Part shown: piece after piece, positions 1 to 8,092 of the stretch
Numbering within the stretch: the stretch's first letter is position 1
Layout: the number at the start of each line of letters is the position of its first letter
Assembly (NCBI RefSeq): GCF_011813015.1
Contig: NZ_QHLQ01000027.1
Coordinates: forward strand, 1-36,616
Direction: 5' to 3'
Length of the DNA stretch: 36,616 nucleotides
From: Parasedimentitalea denitrificans
GTDB taxonomy: Bacteria > Pseudomonadota > Alphaproteobacteria > Rhodobacterales > Rhodobacteraceae
Position numbers and translations under genes: made by a program
Notes under the pieces: generated by a model
What the model was told of the DNA's origin: nothing
What the model saw: only the letters and a program-made list of their open reading frames with translations
Database searches by the model: none

Positions 1-277
1 GTCAGAGGTCTCCGCAACACCAAAATCAACAAAAGACAAAGTTTCTGCAAAGAAAGGTGGTGCGACCAATGAAATCAAATGGTTACGCCCGAAAAAAGTC
101 AACACCCCTGCCCCAAAATCCAACCGACACTCCGCCAAATCCACCGAATCCAACCCGCCAGATCAACCATGTAGAGCAATCCACAGACCTATCCACAGAC
201 TCACCCGCCAAATGATCGAAAAACGAGTCGGAAGTCCGGAAAAACGACTCGAACCAGACGAAGAACCAATGTGCAGA
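1..277. other. A/C-rich stretch left of fadD, no confident gene
   Basis: No confident gene. Plus-strand frame 2 is open from base 2 to a TAG ending at 340, and frame 3 is open from base 3 to a TGA ending at 218. Either could be the C-terminal tail of a gene entering from the left, but the translation is lysine/proline-rich, uses several rare AGA codons and resembles nothing I recognise. The stretch holds ATCCACAGAC twice at a 12-bp period (179-188 and 191-200) and an inverted repeat CGAGTCG/CGACTCG (224-230 and 245-251) that could form a weak hairpin at the 3' side of the convergent fadD gene. Confidence 0.3.
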
Positions 278-1903
278 TCAAACCACGCGAAGCGCGCGAC
301 GGAGAATCTTGCCAACATTGGATTTCGGCAGTTCGCCTAGATAGGTAACCTGGCGCGGCACTTTGTAAGCAGCCAGATTTTGGCGGCAGTACTCGATGAT
401 CATCTCGTCAGTCACCTCAGCCCCCGCCACTTTGACAACAAAGAGGCTTACGGCTTCACCTGTCTTGTCGTCCGCCACTCCGATGCAGGCGCATTCCGCT
501 ACCCCGTCACAGGCAGCCACAACGGCCTCAATTTCATTTGGAAAGACGTTGAAACCTGACACGATGATCATGTCCTTCTTGCGATCGACAATCCGAAGGA
601 AGCCAGCCTCATCGAAGACACCGATGTCACCAGTCCGGAAGTAGCCATCTTTGGTAAAGACCTCGGCGTTTGCGTCGGGCCTGTTCCAATACCCCGCCAT
701 CATTTGCGGACCTTTGGCACAAATCTCGCCACGCACTCCGACTGGAACAATTGTGTCATCGTCTGCCAACAGAATAATATCGGTAGAAGGCACCGGCAAT
801 CCGCAAGAGCCGCTAAACTCCGCGCCACCAATTGGCACCCCAGTCAACAGCGGCGAGGCCTCGGACATACCGTAGCCTTCGGTGATGTGCCTGCCGGTCA
901 GCTCTTTCCAACTGTTCGACGTAGTTTCAAGAACCGCAGAGCCTCCTCCTAGTGAGAATACTAGTTTCGAGAAGTCGATTTCCTTGACCCGCGGATGCAT
1001 CGCCAATCCAGTGAATAGTGTATTGACCGCAGGGAACATGGTGATGCCCGCATCCTTGATCGTGTCAATGACGGCTTCCATATCACGCGGGTTTGGGATC
1101 AGCAGGATCCGTCCCCCTAGCGATACATAAGACAAAGACACCGACAGGCCAAAGATATGATACAGTGGCAGCGCGCAGACCATGACTTCGACCTCAGGCC
1201 GAAAGGCTTCGTGCCAATGGGCTTTGAACTGCTCGATATTTGCCACCACATTACGATGGCTCAGGACAGCCCCCTTAGAGGGACCGGTTGTCCCGCCAGT
1301 ATACTGGAAAAAGATGTTGTCTTCGCCGGTCAAGCCAACCGGGTGATACTCTAGGCCTTCACCCTGAGTGAGCACATCAGACAAGGGGATGACATCTGCC
1401 AACCTGTCGTCCACCGAAGGAGAGGAAATTTCTAGATTGGTTCCATCACCCAGATCAATGGAGATGACCCTGTTGATCGAAGTGTTTCCGATAATATCAG
1501 CCAGAACCGGGGTCGCGCCACCGAAGATCAGGATCGTTTCCGCGCCGGAATCGTTTAATTGATGCTCCAGCTCTCGCGCGGTATAGAGCGGGTTGACGTT
1601 AACCTGCACAGCACCCGCCCGAAGAATACCCAGCATGGCAATGGGAAAGGCAAAGGTATTTGGGGTCATTAGGGCTATGCGGTCGCCGCGCTGAACACCC
1701 ATCTTGTTTTGCAAATAGGCCGCAACCGCGCGTGATTTCATCTCGACTTCGGCGTAGGTCATCGCCGTACCGAAACATTCATAGGCGACGTTGTCGGCGT
1801 AGGTCTCGGCCGCTTCTTCGAACAGCGCCACAAGCGACGGATAGCGATCTGCGTCAATCTCTGCCGGAACCTCTGCGCTATATGTTTTCAACCAGCTTTT
1901 CAT
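278..1903 (-). CDS. fadD: Long-chain fatty acid-CoA ligase (FadD type)
   Basis: Activates fatty acids with ATP to acyl-CoA through an acyl-AMP intermediate, feeding beta-oxidation. The 541-aa protein has the complete ANL-superfamily layout. The P-loop-like motif YTGGTTGPSKG lies at about 201-211, GYGMSEASP at about 344, and YFRTGDIG is followed by the FACS signature DRKKDMIIVSGFNVFPNEIE. The C-terminal motif PKSNVGKILRR carries the catalytic lysine. The stretch VNPLYTARELEHQLNDSG is very like E. coli FadD, which favours FadD over a short-chain or aryl ligase. Length is close to the family norm (about 560). The start is supported by AAGGGGATATTGAT just upstream. It lies 75 bp downstream of the serine hydrolase gene on the same strand and may be co-transcribed. 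Chain-length preference cannot be read from sequence. Confidence 0.9.
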   Translation of the reverse strand: MKSWLKTYSAEVPAEIDADRYPSLVALFEEAAETYADNVAYECFGTAMTYAEVEMKSRAVAAYLQNKMGVQRGDRIALMTPNTFAFPIAMLGILRAGAVQVNVNPLYTARELEHQLNDSGAETILIFGGATPVLADIIGNTSINRVISIDLGDGTNLEISSPSVDDRLADVIPLSDVLTQGEGLEYHPVGLTGEDNIFFQYTGGTTGPSKGAVLSHRNVVANIEQFKAHWHEAFRPEVEVMVCALPLYHIFGLSVSLSYVSLGGRILLIPNPRDMEAVIDTIKDAGITMFPAVNTLFTGLAMHPRVKEIDFSKLVFSLGGGSAVLETTSNSWKELTGRHITEGYGMSEASPLLTGVPIGGAEFSGSCGLPVPSTDIILLADDDTIVPVGVRGEICAKGPQMMAGYWNRPDANAEVFTKDGYFRTGDIGVFDEAGFLRIVDRKKDMIIVSGFNVFPNEIEAVVAACDGVAECACIGVADDKTGEAVSLFVVKVAGAEVTDEMIIEYCRQNLAAYKVPRQVTYLGELPKSNVGKILRRALRVV

Positions 1904-1978
1904 ATCAATATCCCCTTAGTCTAAATCGTCTTGCGCGTTTCAAGAGCACAACCGCCACAATGCTCCTAGTTTTAAAGG

Positions 1979-3142
1979 TTACAGAATACTCACCAACTTG
2001 CGGAACATTTCAATATTACCGTCGTTCACACCAGGCTCGCGGAACTTGCGATCCGCGCCCGTGCTCATGATCACCACATTGCGGGTCTGATCGATGTAAA
2101 TGTACTGCCCATAGACGCCACGGGCCATGAATTCGCCCTCATGCGAGCCTTGCGGGATCCACCACTGATATCCATACCCAATTTTCCCATCCGCAGTTGG
2201 AGCAGAGGGCCGTGTGGATTCAGCGATCCAATCAGCAGGCACAATCTGATCACCACCATAACTGCCATTCTGCGCGATCATCTGACCAAAGCGGGCAAAG
2301 TCCCGCGTGGTAAAATTCAGCCCGCCCAGAACAAAAGCCACATCGGCACCATCAGTAATGAAATAGCCGTCTCGCTCGAGCCCAAGCGGGGACAGGATCT
2401 TTTCCGATAGCAACGACGGCACATCACGGCCTGTCGCCCCGCGGACCACCATTCCGATCACATGGGTGTCAATCGAGACATACTGCCATGTGTCGCCCGG
2501 TGTGGCGAAGCTCTCCTTTAGATCAATCGTGAACTCATCCAAGGTTCCCCCCAGAGCGATAACGCGGCCCATGCGGTTGATGTCGGAATCATAATCCAGA
2601 TAGTCCTCATCAAAGGTGACACCGCTGGCCATGTTCAGGACATTACGAATGCTGGCGCCGTCATAGGCGCTTTCTTTTAGCGATGGGACATATTTGGTGA
2701 CCGGATCGTCAAGCGAGGCAATGGCCCCTTCGTCTATCAACACCCCAAACAGCGCCGACAGATAGCTTTTGGCAACCGACCATGAAATGCGCCGATCATT
2801 TGGGGCGGTACCCAGATGATAGCTTTCGTGGCGGATTTGACCGTCCTTCAAGATCAGAAGCGAGGTCACCGCGCGATCTTTGAGCCATTGATCAGTGCCC
2901 GCAGGCAAGACCATCTCACCGCCCTGCGGAAGCGGGCTGATCGCTTTGGTCCCGCGCGCCAGCGGAGTGGTCTCAAAAGCCCCTTCCATATTAGAGAAAT
3001 TGCCAACAATTTTCTCTTCTGCAAACAGCGAGTTCACCGCCAGCAAACGGAAAATTTCTTCGCGCTTCCAGACACCTAGAGATGCTGCACTAACAACCAA
3101 CACCAATAAAATTCGAAAAGTGATCTTAAAAGCTCTGCGCAT
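1979..3142 (-). CDS. Membrane-anchored serine hydrolase, beta-lactamase/CubicO family
   Basis: A 387-aa member of the class C beta-lactamase/CubicO superfamily (penicillin-binding-protein fold). It probably hydrolyses an ester or amide in the periplasm; the substrate is unknown. An N-terminal hydrophobic segment (about residues 8-24) after MRRAFK looks like an uncleaved anchor or signal peptide. The catalytic S-x-x-K is S122-V-A-K125, in SWSVAKSYLS. The second motif is Y221-V-S rather than the usual Y-x-N, and the third (H/K-x-G) position falls in the GVYGQYIYI region. I chose the ATG at 3142 because GAAAGGAACG lies just upstream and the hydrophobic N-terminus then starts correctly; an ATG at 3193 would add 17 unrelated residues. 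It sits between pth and fadD on the same strand, with no functional link evident. Confidence 0.85.
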   Translation of the reverse strand: MRRAFKITFRILLVLVVSAASLGVWKREEIFRLLAVNSLFAEEKIVGNFSNMEGAFETTPLARGTKAISPLPQGGEMVLPAGTDQWLKDRAVTSLLILKDGQIRHESYHLGTAPNDRRISWSVAKSYLSALFGVLIDEGAIASLDDPVTKYVPSLKESAYDGASIRNVLNMASGVTFDEDYLDYDSDINRMGRVIALGGTLDEFTIDLKESFATPGDTWQYVSIDTHVIGMVVRGATGRDVPSLLSEKILSPLGLERDGYFITDGADVAFVLGGLNFTTRDFARFGQMIAQNGSYGGDQIVPADWIAESTRPSAPTADGKIGYGYQWWIPQGSHEGEFMARGVYGQYIYIDQTRNVVIMSTGADRKFREPGVNDGNIEMFRKLVSIL

Positions 3143-3165
3143 AAACGTTCCTTTCAGTTGCCATA

Positions 3166-3189
3166 CCCAAGCCTGAGACAGGCCTTGGG
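3166..3189 (-). terminator. Bulged hairpin between pth and the serine hydrolase gene
   Basis: CCCAAGCCTG and CAGGCCTTGGG can pair over a 3-nt loop with one bulged base. There is no U-tract after it on the minus strand, and it lies just upstream of the serine hydrolase start codon. It may be a weak terminator, an mRNA processing element or a 5' leader hairpin. Confidence 0.25.
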
Positions 3190-3215
3190 GCAACCAGAAC
3201 GCTACGGAAAATGCG

Positions 3216-3902
3216 TTATTTGAACTTTCCGATCAGCTTTTCCAACGGAGAGCGGGTGTCAGGCTGTTCTTCTTTGCTCTCTGGCTTGGCAGCTTTAGCG
3301 CCCTCGCCCTTGGGCTTGTTGTTCGAACTGCGCGGAGGCGCGACGCGCAGGGCGACAGCATTCATAAAACGCCCACTATCGCCGTCCGCCAGCGACGCAG
3401 CGCCATCCGAGATGCCGCGCATCAGATCATCCAGCCAGACCTCGTCCGCCTTGGGGAAATCACGCAGAACATATCCCGCCACCGCATCCTTGTGTCCGGG
3501 ATGGCCGATGCCCAGACGCACGCGGCTATAATCTGCGCCAATATGGGAATGGATTGAGCGCAGGCCATTGTGACCAGCGTGCCCCCCACCCTGTTTGACC
3601 CGGCATTTGCCCGGCGCCAAGTCCAGCTCATCATGCAGCACCGTCACATCATCGACAGTCAGCTTATAGAACCGCATTGCCTCGCCCACCGACTGGCCGG
3701 ACAAGTTCATGAATGTCTGGGGCTTTAGCAAAAGAACTTTGGTGCTCCCAAACTTGCCTTCGCTGATCTGTGCCTGAAATTTGGACTTCCACGGCGAAAA
3801 CCCGTGATCATCCGCAATCTGATCCAAAGCCATAAAGCCAATGTTGTGCCGGTTTCGGGCGTATTTTCCGCCCGGGTTCCCCAACCCGACAAAGAGTTTC
3901 AT
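3216..3902 (-). CDS. pth: Peptidyl-tRNA hydrolase
   Basis: Cytoplasmic esterase that releases peptides from peptidyl-tRNAs dropped by stalled ribosomes, recycling tRNA. The 228-aa protein shows GLGNPG (6-11), catalytic H19 in RHNIGF, KPQTFMNLSG with N66, HDELDL with D91, and KQGGGHAGHNG with N112. These match E. coli H20, N68, D93 and N114. The C-terminus carries a lysine/glutamate-rich extension of about 35 residues, common in alphaproteobacterial Pth. The start at 3902 is set by the MKLFVGLGNPG N-terminus; the frame stays open upstream to 3977, but that would add 25 non-homologous residues. Pth commonly lies directly downstream of rplY in this group. Here the DUF3604 gene separates them. 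Confidence 0.96.
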   Translation of the reverse strand: MKLFVGLGNPGGKYARNRHNIGFMALDQIADDHGFSPWKSKFQAQISEGKFGSTKVLLLKPQTFMNLSGQSVGEAMRFYKLTVDDVTVLHDELDLAPGKCRVKQGGGHAGHNGLRSIHSHIGADYSRVRLGIGHPGHKDAVAGYVLRDFPKADEVWLDDLMRGISDGAASLADGDSGRFMNAVALRVAPPRSSNNKPKGEGAKAAKPESKEEQPDTRSPLEKLIGKFK

Positions 3903-4002
3903 GCTACGTCTCGCCTTTAGTGTGCTCGACTGGCTTGATGCACTGAATACGGCGAAGAATCCAGAGTGCCAGGTCATCGAAATGCCCCGGCACTCAAACT
4001 TG

Positions 4003-5922
4003 TCAGCCCTGCGGCGTGTACCATATCGGCGAACTATAGGCGCGCTCGGTTGTGGTCATCGGCACATTGCTGTCCATCTGCACATCAAAGCGCATGGCCT
4101 CGTAGGCTGTCCAACGCGGTGTTGGGATCTCGATCACACGCACATAGTAGAAGGCCCGCACCGATGGGTCAAAGTCTGGGTCCTGCCATTGGGTGATGAG
4201 TTCAGGTGCGCCAATACTATTGGTCCAGGTGGCTTTGGCCACATCAACGGTGTTGCCAACCCCTGGTAGTTTGCCATCTGCATCCAACTGCCGATCACCG
4301 GACCAGGCGACATTATATACTTTCTCGCCGCGCGTACCGTCACTGTTCAACCAGCCTTTGATCACCTGAACCCTATCCAGATTGCCACTGTAAGAATCCT
4401 TGAGCGCCGCAATCAGAAAACTTGGGGCATCCCCGCCAGTTTGGGCAGGAAGGTCTGAGCCCATTGGGACGCCTTTGGCATAGCCAATATCCGCAGGCAG
4501 GCGCGATGCTGCATCCTCGGGGGCAAAATCCCAACCGCCAAAGAACCGCAATGTGATGCGGGATCCGGTTGTGCCGTAAACCTCGCGTCGTTCTATTGCG
4601 TCAAAAATAGCTTCACGGGTGTTTTCGGTTGCCCATGCCGCTGCATAGCCGCCTGACGCCTGCTGCCAGCCATAAATGGTGAATTCCGGATCCGGAGCTT
4701 CGATAACGACGTGTTCCCACCGGTTTGGTTCCGGCTCGACCCCAGAGTGTTTGCCAAAGAAGTTCTCTTCCTCAACTGCGGCCATACCGGTATGAGCGTC
4801 AGTCGATCCGATCTGACCTGCCTTGTAGGGATTGATGCCCAGTTGTTCCTCGAGCATCAGGCCCGTTTTGTAAGCCTCGCGCGTATATTCGTACTGTAGC
4901 ATTTCCGGGATTTTAGCCTGAGTTCCATTCAGGTTCGACGCATCCCAGGTATCAAAATCCGCAAACTCATCATCCGGGGAAAGAAACGGGTGGGCTTCGC
5001 TGTCGCCCTTAATCTGAGTTGTTTCAATCACCGGTTCAAATCTGGCACGCAGTGCGGCCAATTCGGCGGTCAGCGGGGTTCCGTCGTAGTTCGAAACCGA
5101 GAATAGACGGCCGTTGCTGAGGTTACCATTGTGAGGGATCGCAAGGACATCGCCCCCGGTTAGGTCCTCATATTCAGCAAGATGCGCCCACAGATCCTCA
5201 GGGTTTTTACTGTCGAATTGCGAATATGGCACCACCCTATTGGCCATGGCGGCATTGTCGCGGAACAGAACATTACGGTGAATGTTATCCCCCCCTTCGG
5301 CAGTCCATTCATAACCAATCATTGCGGTAAAAGTACCAGGGTCGTTGTAGCGATCAGCAAGTGCCGTGTAGGTCTGCCAAGCCGACTTGATCGCATCAGC
5401 GTTGTCGATTGGCGGAGTGTCGGTAGACAGCGAGGCGACAATCTCCATTGCGGTGTCAAAAATTCGATCCCGGTCGTTTGAGACTAGCTCGTCATACCAA
5501 GCCTTACCCTGCGGTGTTGAAAGCACCTGCGGATCACCTGCCAGCAACTGAGGCATCAACCCGTACATCTCCGCGTGGTCTGAAACTACCAACCAATCAA
5601 GCGGGCGACCCAGCTTAGCCCGCAACCCGTGCGTTGTGGTCACTTCCTCACCGCGAGCGAAGCGAAAGGCGTCTTCTTGGCTCAGCCGTGTCATGGTCCC
5701 GGCGTCTACCGACACTTCGGTATGTAAATGCGTGTCGCCCCAAAGAACCTGGGTGGGAAAATTACGCCCAGCGTAAGGCGAGTAATGATCACTGGTGAAT
5801 CTGGCCCCGACGTCCTCTTTTGACGGCGTCATGTCCTGAACCTGAGCCATCGCCGTAAATGCCCAGCACTGTGCAAGGATGGCGAGTGCCAGTGGTCGGC
5901 GAAGATTTGATGATCGCATCAT
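4003..5922 (-). CDS. Secreted DUF3604 family protein (PHP-like metal-binding fold)
   Basis: A 639-aa exported protein of the DUF3604 family. Residues 1-26 form a signal peptide (RR, hydrophobic core ALAILAQCWAF, then AMA before Q27), so it acts outside the cytoplasm. Histidine/aspartate clusters resemble a PHP-type metal site: WGDTHLHTEVS with DAG nearby, VVSDHAEMYG, IPHNGN and GSTDAHTGM. This suggests a metal-dependent hydrolase or phosphoesterase, but no reaction is established for the family as far as I know. The tail holds PIWYTPQG, a conserved-looking end. The start at 5922 is preferred over the adjacent second ATG because GGGAG is 7 nt upstream. It is transcribed in the same direction as rplY and pth and lies between them, with its own leader and a possible operator at 5970-5987. 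Confidence 0.85.
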   Translation of the reverse strand: MMRSSNLRRPLALAILAQCWAFTAMAQVQDMTPSKEDVGARFTSDHYSPYAGRNFPTQVLWGDTHLHTEVSVDAGTMTRLSQEDAFRFARGEEVTTTHGLRAKLGRPLDWLVVSDHAEMYGLMPQLLAGDPQVLSTPQGKAWYDELVSNDRDRIFDTAMEIVASLSTDTPPIDNADAIKSAWQTYTALADRYNDPGTFTAMIGYEWTAEGGDNIHRNVLFRDNAAMANRVVPYSQFDSKNPEDLWAHLAEYEDLTGGDVLAIPHNGNLSNGRLFSVSNYDGTPLTAELAALRARFEPVIETTQIKGDSEAHPFLSPDDEFADFDTWDASNLNGTQAKIPEMLQYEYTREAYKTGLMLEEQLGINPYKAGQIGSTDAHTGMAAVEEENFFGKHSGVEPEPNRWEHVVIEAPDPEFTIYGWQQASGGYAAAWATENTREAIFDAIERREVYGTTGSRITLRFFGGWDFAPEDAASRLPADIGYAKGVPMGSDLPAQTGGDAPSFLIAALKDSYSGNLDRVQVIKGWLNSDGTRGEKVYNVAWSGDRQLDADGKLPGVGNTVDVAKATWTNSIGAPELITQWQDPDFDPSVRAFYYVRVIEIPTPRWTAYEAMRFDVQMDSNVPMTTTERAYSSPIWYTPQG

Positions 5923-5969
5923 AATAGGTCTCCCGGTATCAACTAATTAAAGAAGTGCAGCTCGTTATG

Positions 5970-5987
5970 CGTGTGAAGCTACACACG
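5970..5987. promoter_or_regulatory. 18-bp near-perfect palindrome upstream of the DUF3604 gene
   Basis: CGTGTG-AAGCTA-CACACG, palindromic except one A/A mismatch pair, 48 bp upstream of the DUF3604 start. It fits an operator for a dimeric regulator, or a small leader hairpin. No candidate regulator gene is adjacent. Confidence 0.35.
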
Positions 5988-6063
5988 AAATCCGCGGCAA
6001 GGGAGAAAATACTATTCTACCAAGTAATTACAGCAGATGTTTGCCGGTTTGGGCTTCCTAAAC

Positions 6064-6093
6064 AAAAAAACGGGGCCCCAAAGGACCCCGTTT
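6064..6093 (-). terminator. Rho-independent terminator of rplY
   Basis: On the minus strand AACGGGGTCC pairs with GGGCCCCGTT (one wobble) over a 4-nt loop, followed at once by a run of seven T. It sits 23 bp after the rplY stop codon and separates rplY from the DUF3604 gene. Confidence 0.85.
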
Positions 6094-6115
6094 CAGATTT
6101 GCCGTTGGCAAAATC

Positions 6116-6754
6116 TTATTCTTCGGCTGCGGCTTCTTCGCCTTCAGCTTCACCTTCTTCGTCGTCAGAACCAGACGAACGCAGCCCGGATGGGGCCGAG
6201 ATGTTTGCAATAACAAAGTCACGATCGATAGTTGGACGTGCACCTTCGGGCAGGTCGATCGAAGAGATGGTGACAGTGTCGCCAAGGTTCAGACCGGACA
6301 GGTCTACAACCAGCTTCTCAGGGATATCGCCAGCGGTCACAACCAGCTCAACCTCTGGACGCACAGCGTTCAGAACGCCGCCTTGCTTGAGGCCAGGTGC
6401 TTCGTCTTCGTTGGTGAACTCGACCGGAATGAACAGGGCGATTTCCGAAGTGCGGCGCAGGCGCATCAGGTCAAGGTGTGTTGGCAAATCTTTGACAACG
6501 TCACGCTGAACGTCGCGGCAGATAACGCGAACGTCGTCGTGGCCTTCAACTTTCAGGTTGAACAGAGTCGACTTGAACCGGCCCGCTTTCAGCATTTTCA
6601 ACAGCTTGTTGAAAGGGATGTTGATTGCCAATGGGTCAGTGTCGCCACCGTAAACAACACCAGGAACCAGACCGTCGCGACGTGCCTGACGAGCGGCGCC
6701 CTTGCCTGTCCCCGTCCGTTCCAGAGCTTCGAGATTAGGAATCTCTCCAGCCAT
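6116..6754 (-). CDS. rplY: 50S ribosomal protein L25 (CTC family)
   Basis: Ribosomal protein that binds the 5S rRNA region of the large subunit. The 212-aa form is the long two-domain type related to CTC: an N-terminal L25 beta-barrel (about 5-95, including GKGAARQARRDGLVPGVVYG) and a C-terminal TL5-like domain (about 100-190, with LVVDLSGLNLGDTVTISSI). An acidic Glu/Asp/Ala tail after about residue 193 ends in EEAAAEE. The start has GGAGA upstream. A strong terminator follows. A plausible promoter lies at 6829-6858. In relatives rplY and pth are usually neighbours; here they are 2.2 kb apart. Confidence 0.95.
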   Translation of the reverse strand: MAGEIPNLEALERTGTGKGAARQARRDGLVPGVVYGGDTDPLAINIPFNKLLKMLKAGRFKSTLFNLKVEGHDDVRVICRDVQRDVVKDLPTHLDLMRLRRTSEIALFIPVEFTNEDEAPGLKQGGVLNAVRPEVELVVTAGDIPEKLVVDLSGLNLGDTVTISSIDLPEGARPTIDRDFVIANISAPSGLRSSGSDDEEGEAEGEEAAAEE

Positions 6755-6828
6755 GATAATTCTCCAAATTGTAAGGGCGGGAATCCTCCAAGGCTGTATT
6801 CCCGCGTGAAGAGCTGCCTGTAAACGGG

Positions 6829-6858
6829 ATTAGAGAAATCTGCAAGCCAGTTGTTCAA
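6829..6858 (-). promoter_or_regulatory. Putative sigma70 promoter of rplY
   Basis: On the minus strand, TTGAAC (6858-6853) and TCTAAT (6834-6829) are separated by 18 bp, about 75 bp upstream of the rplY start codon in the divergent rplY/MFS intergenic region. Inferred by consensus matching only. Confidence 0.4.
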
Positions 6859-6905
6859 GACTATTTGCACTTGCTGTGTAAAGGCGACCATGCAAGCTGC
6901 TGTAC

Positions 6906-8084
6906 ATGACATTGCTGCAAGACATACGGATTAGCCGACGGACAGCGCCCGCCTTTGTGGTTGTGGGTCTCTACTGGGGGGCCTTTGCAGCATTTGCACC
7001 GCAATTGAAAGACGCCGCTGATCTGGGCGATGCTGAGTTTGGCATTGCATTGCTAGTCGGCGCTATTGGCGCTGTGGCTGCCATGTGGCTCGCACCACGG
7101 TTGGATGCGCTCTTGAAACATCATAGCCTTATGGTGGGCATTTTCATGTTGGCGGCGGCGTTTCTTCTACCCGCTGTTGCAACCTCGGCAGTGACCTTTT
7201 CATTGGCGATGGTACTCGCATCCGGCGCGTCCGGGCTGTTGGATGTCATAATGAACACCCGCGTCAGCCATTTAGAGGCCCATCACAACCGGCCACTAAT
7301 GAACCTGAACCATGCAATTTTTTCCTTTGCCTATGCTCTGTCAGCACTAACTGCTGGCGGCCTGCGGGAAATACAGATCGTACCACTAGTTGTTTTCGCA
7401 CTGCTCGGCGCGGCCAGCCTTGTTTGCGCGACCCAAGTGAGGAGCGACCACGCATTTCGCGAAATAAGTTCGGTGAGTGAATCACCCTCCCCTTTGCCGA
7501 AGGCCCTAATTATCGTCGGCGGAGTGATTGTTTTATTTGGGTTCATGGCTGAGCAATCCACCGAAGCTTGGTCTGCCCTACATCTTGAGCGGCGATTTAG
7601 TGTAGGTGCAGCTGAGGGCGCATTAGGGCCCGCCATTCTTGGCATCACGATGGGTTTTGGGCGCTTATCCGGCCAACTTATTGTGCGCAAGTTTGCCGAA
7701 GGTGTTGTTCTGCGATGGGCCGGCACACTTGCAGCCCTTGGCACGGCTATTGCGGCCTGGGCCCCGAGCTCACTGCTTGCTTATCTTGGGTTTGGAATTT
7801 TGGGATTTGGCGTATCGGTGGTCGCCCCAATGGCCTTTGCATGGGTCGGAAAGCATGTGCCCCCTGCGCTGCGTGGTTTGGCGATTTCTCGTCTGGCCGT
7901 CATCGGATACGCTGGGTTCTTTATTGGCCCGCCAGTCATGGGGTTTCTGGCAGAAAACTTTGGACTGCCGATTGCTTTTTCAGTGATCGCCGTCAGCCTT
8001 CTCACTATTTCTGTCGTTTTGGTCCCAATGCTACGTGTTCTGGCAGGGCGTTCACCGCACCCCGCCCCATCACCTCACACCTGA
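6906..8084 (+). CDS. MFS transporter (YbjJ-like)
   Basis: A 392-aa inner-membrane protein with about 12 hydrophobic segments, such as FVVVGLYWGAFAAFAP, GIALLVGAIGAVAAMWLA, ALIIVGGVIVLFGFMAE and LLAYLGFGILGFGVSVVAP. It therefore fits the major facilitator superfamily. The loop SHLEAHHNRPLMNLNHAIFS, near the middle of the N-terminal half, is typical of YbjJ/FucP-like MFS proteins, and a polar central loop (EISSVSESPSPLPK) joins the two six-helix halves. The substrate is unknown. It is transcribed alone, divergent from rplY and convergent with the lactate dehydrogenase gene (stops 8 bp apart). The start codon has only a poor ribosome binding site, so the exact start is uncertain. Confidence 0.85.
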   Translation: MTLLQDIRISRRTAPAFVVVGLYWGAFAAFAPQLKDAADLGDAEFGIALLVGAIGAVAAMWLAPRLDALLKHHSLMVGIFMLAAAFLLPAVATSAVTFSLAMVLASGASGLLDVIMNTRVSHLEAHHNRPLMNLNHAIFSFAYALSALTAGGLREIQIVPLVVFALLGAASLVCATQVRSDHAFREISSVSESPSPLPKALIIVGGVIVLFGFMAEQSTEAWSALHLERRFSVGAAEGALGPAILGITMGFGRLSGQLIVRKFAEGVVLRWAGTLAALGTAIAAWAPSSLLAYLGFGILGFGVSVVAPMAFAWVGKHVPPALRGLAISRLAVIGYAGFFIGPPVMGFLAENFGLPIAFSVIAVSLLTISVVLVPMLRVLAGRSPHPAPSPHT

Positions 8085-8092
8085 TTTCCAGG

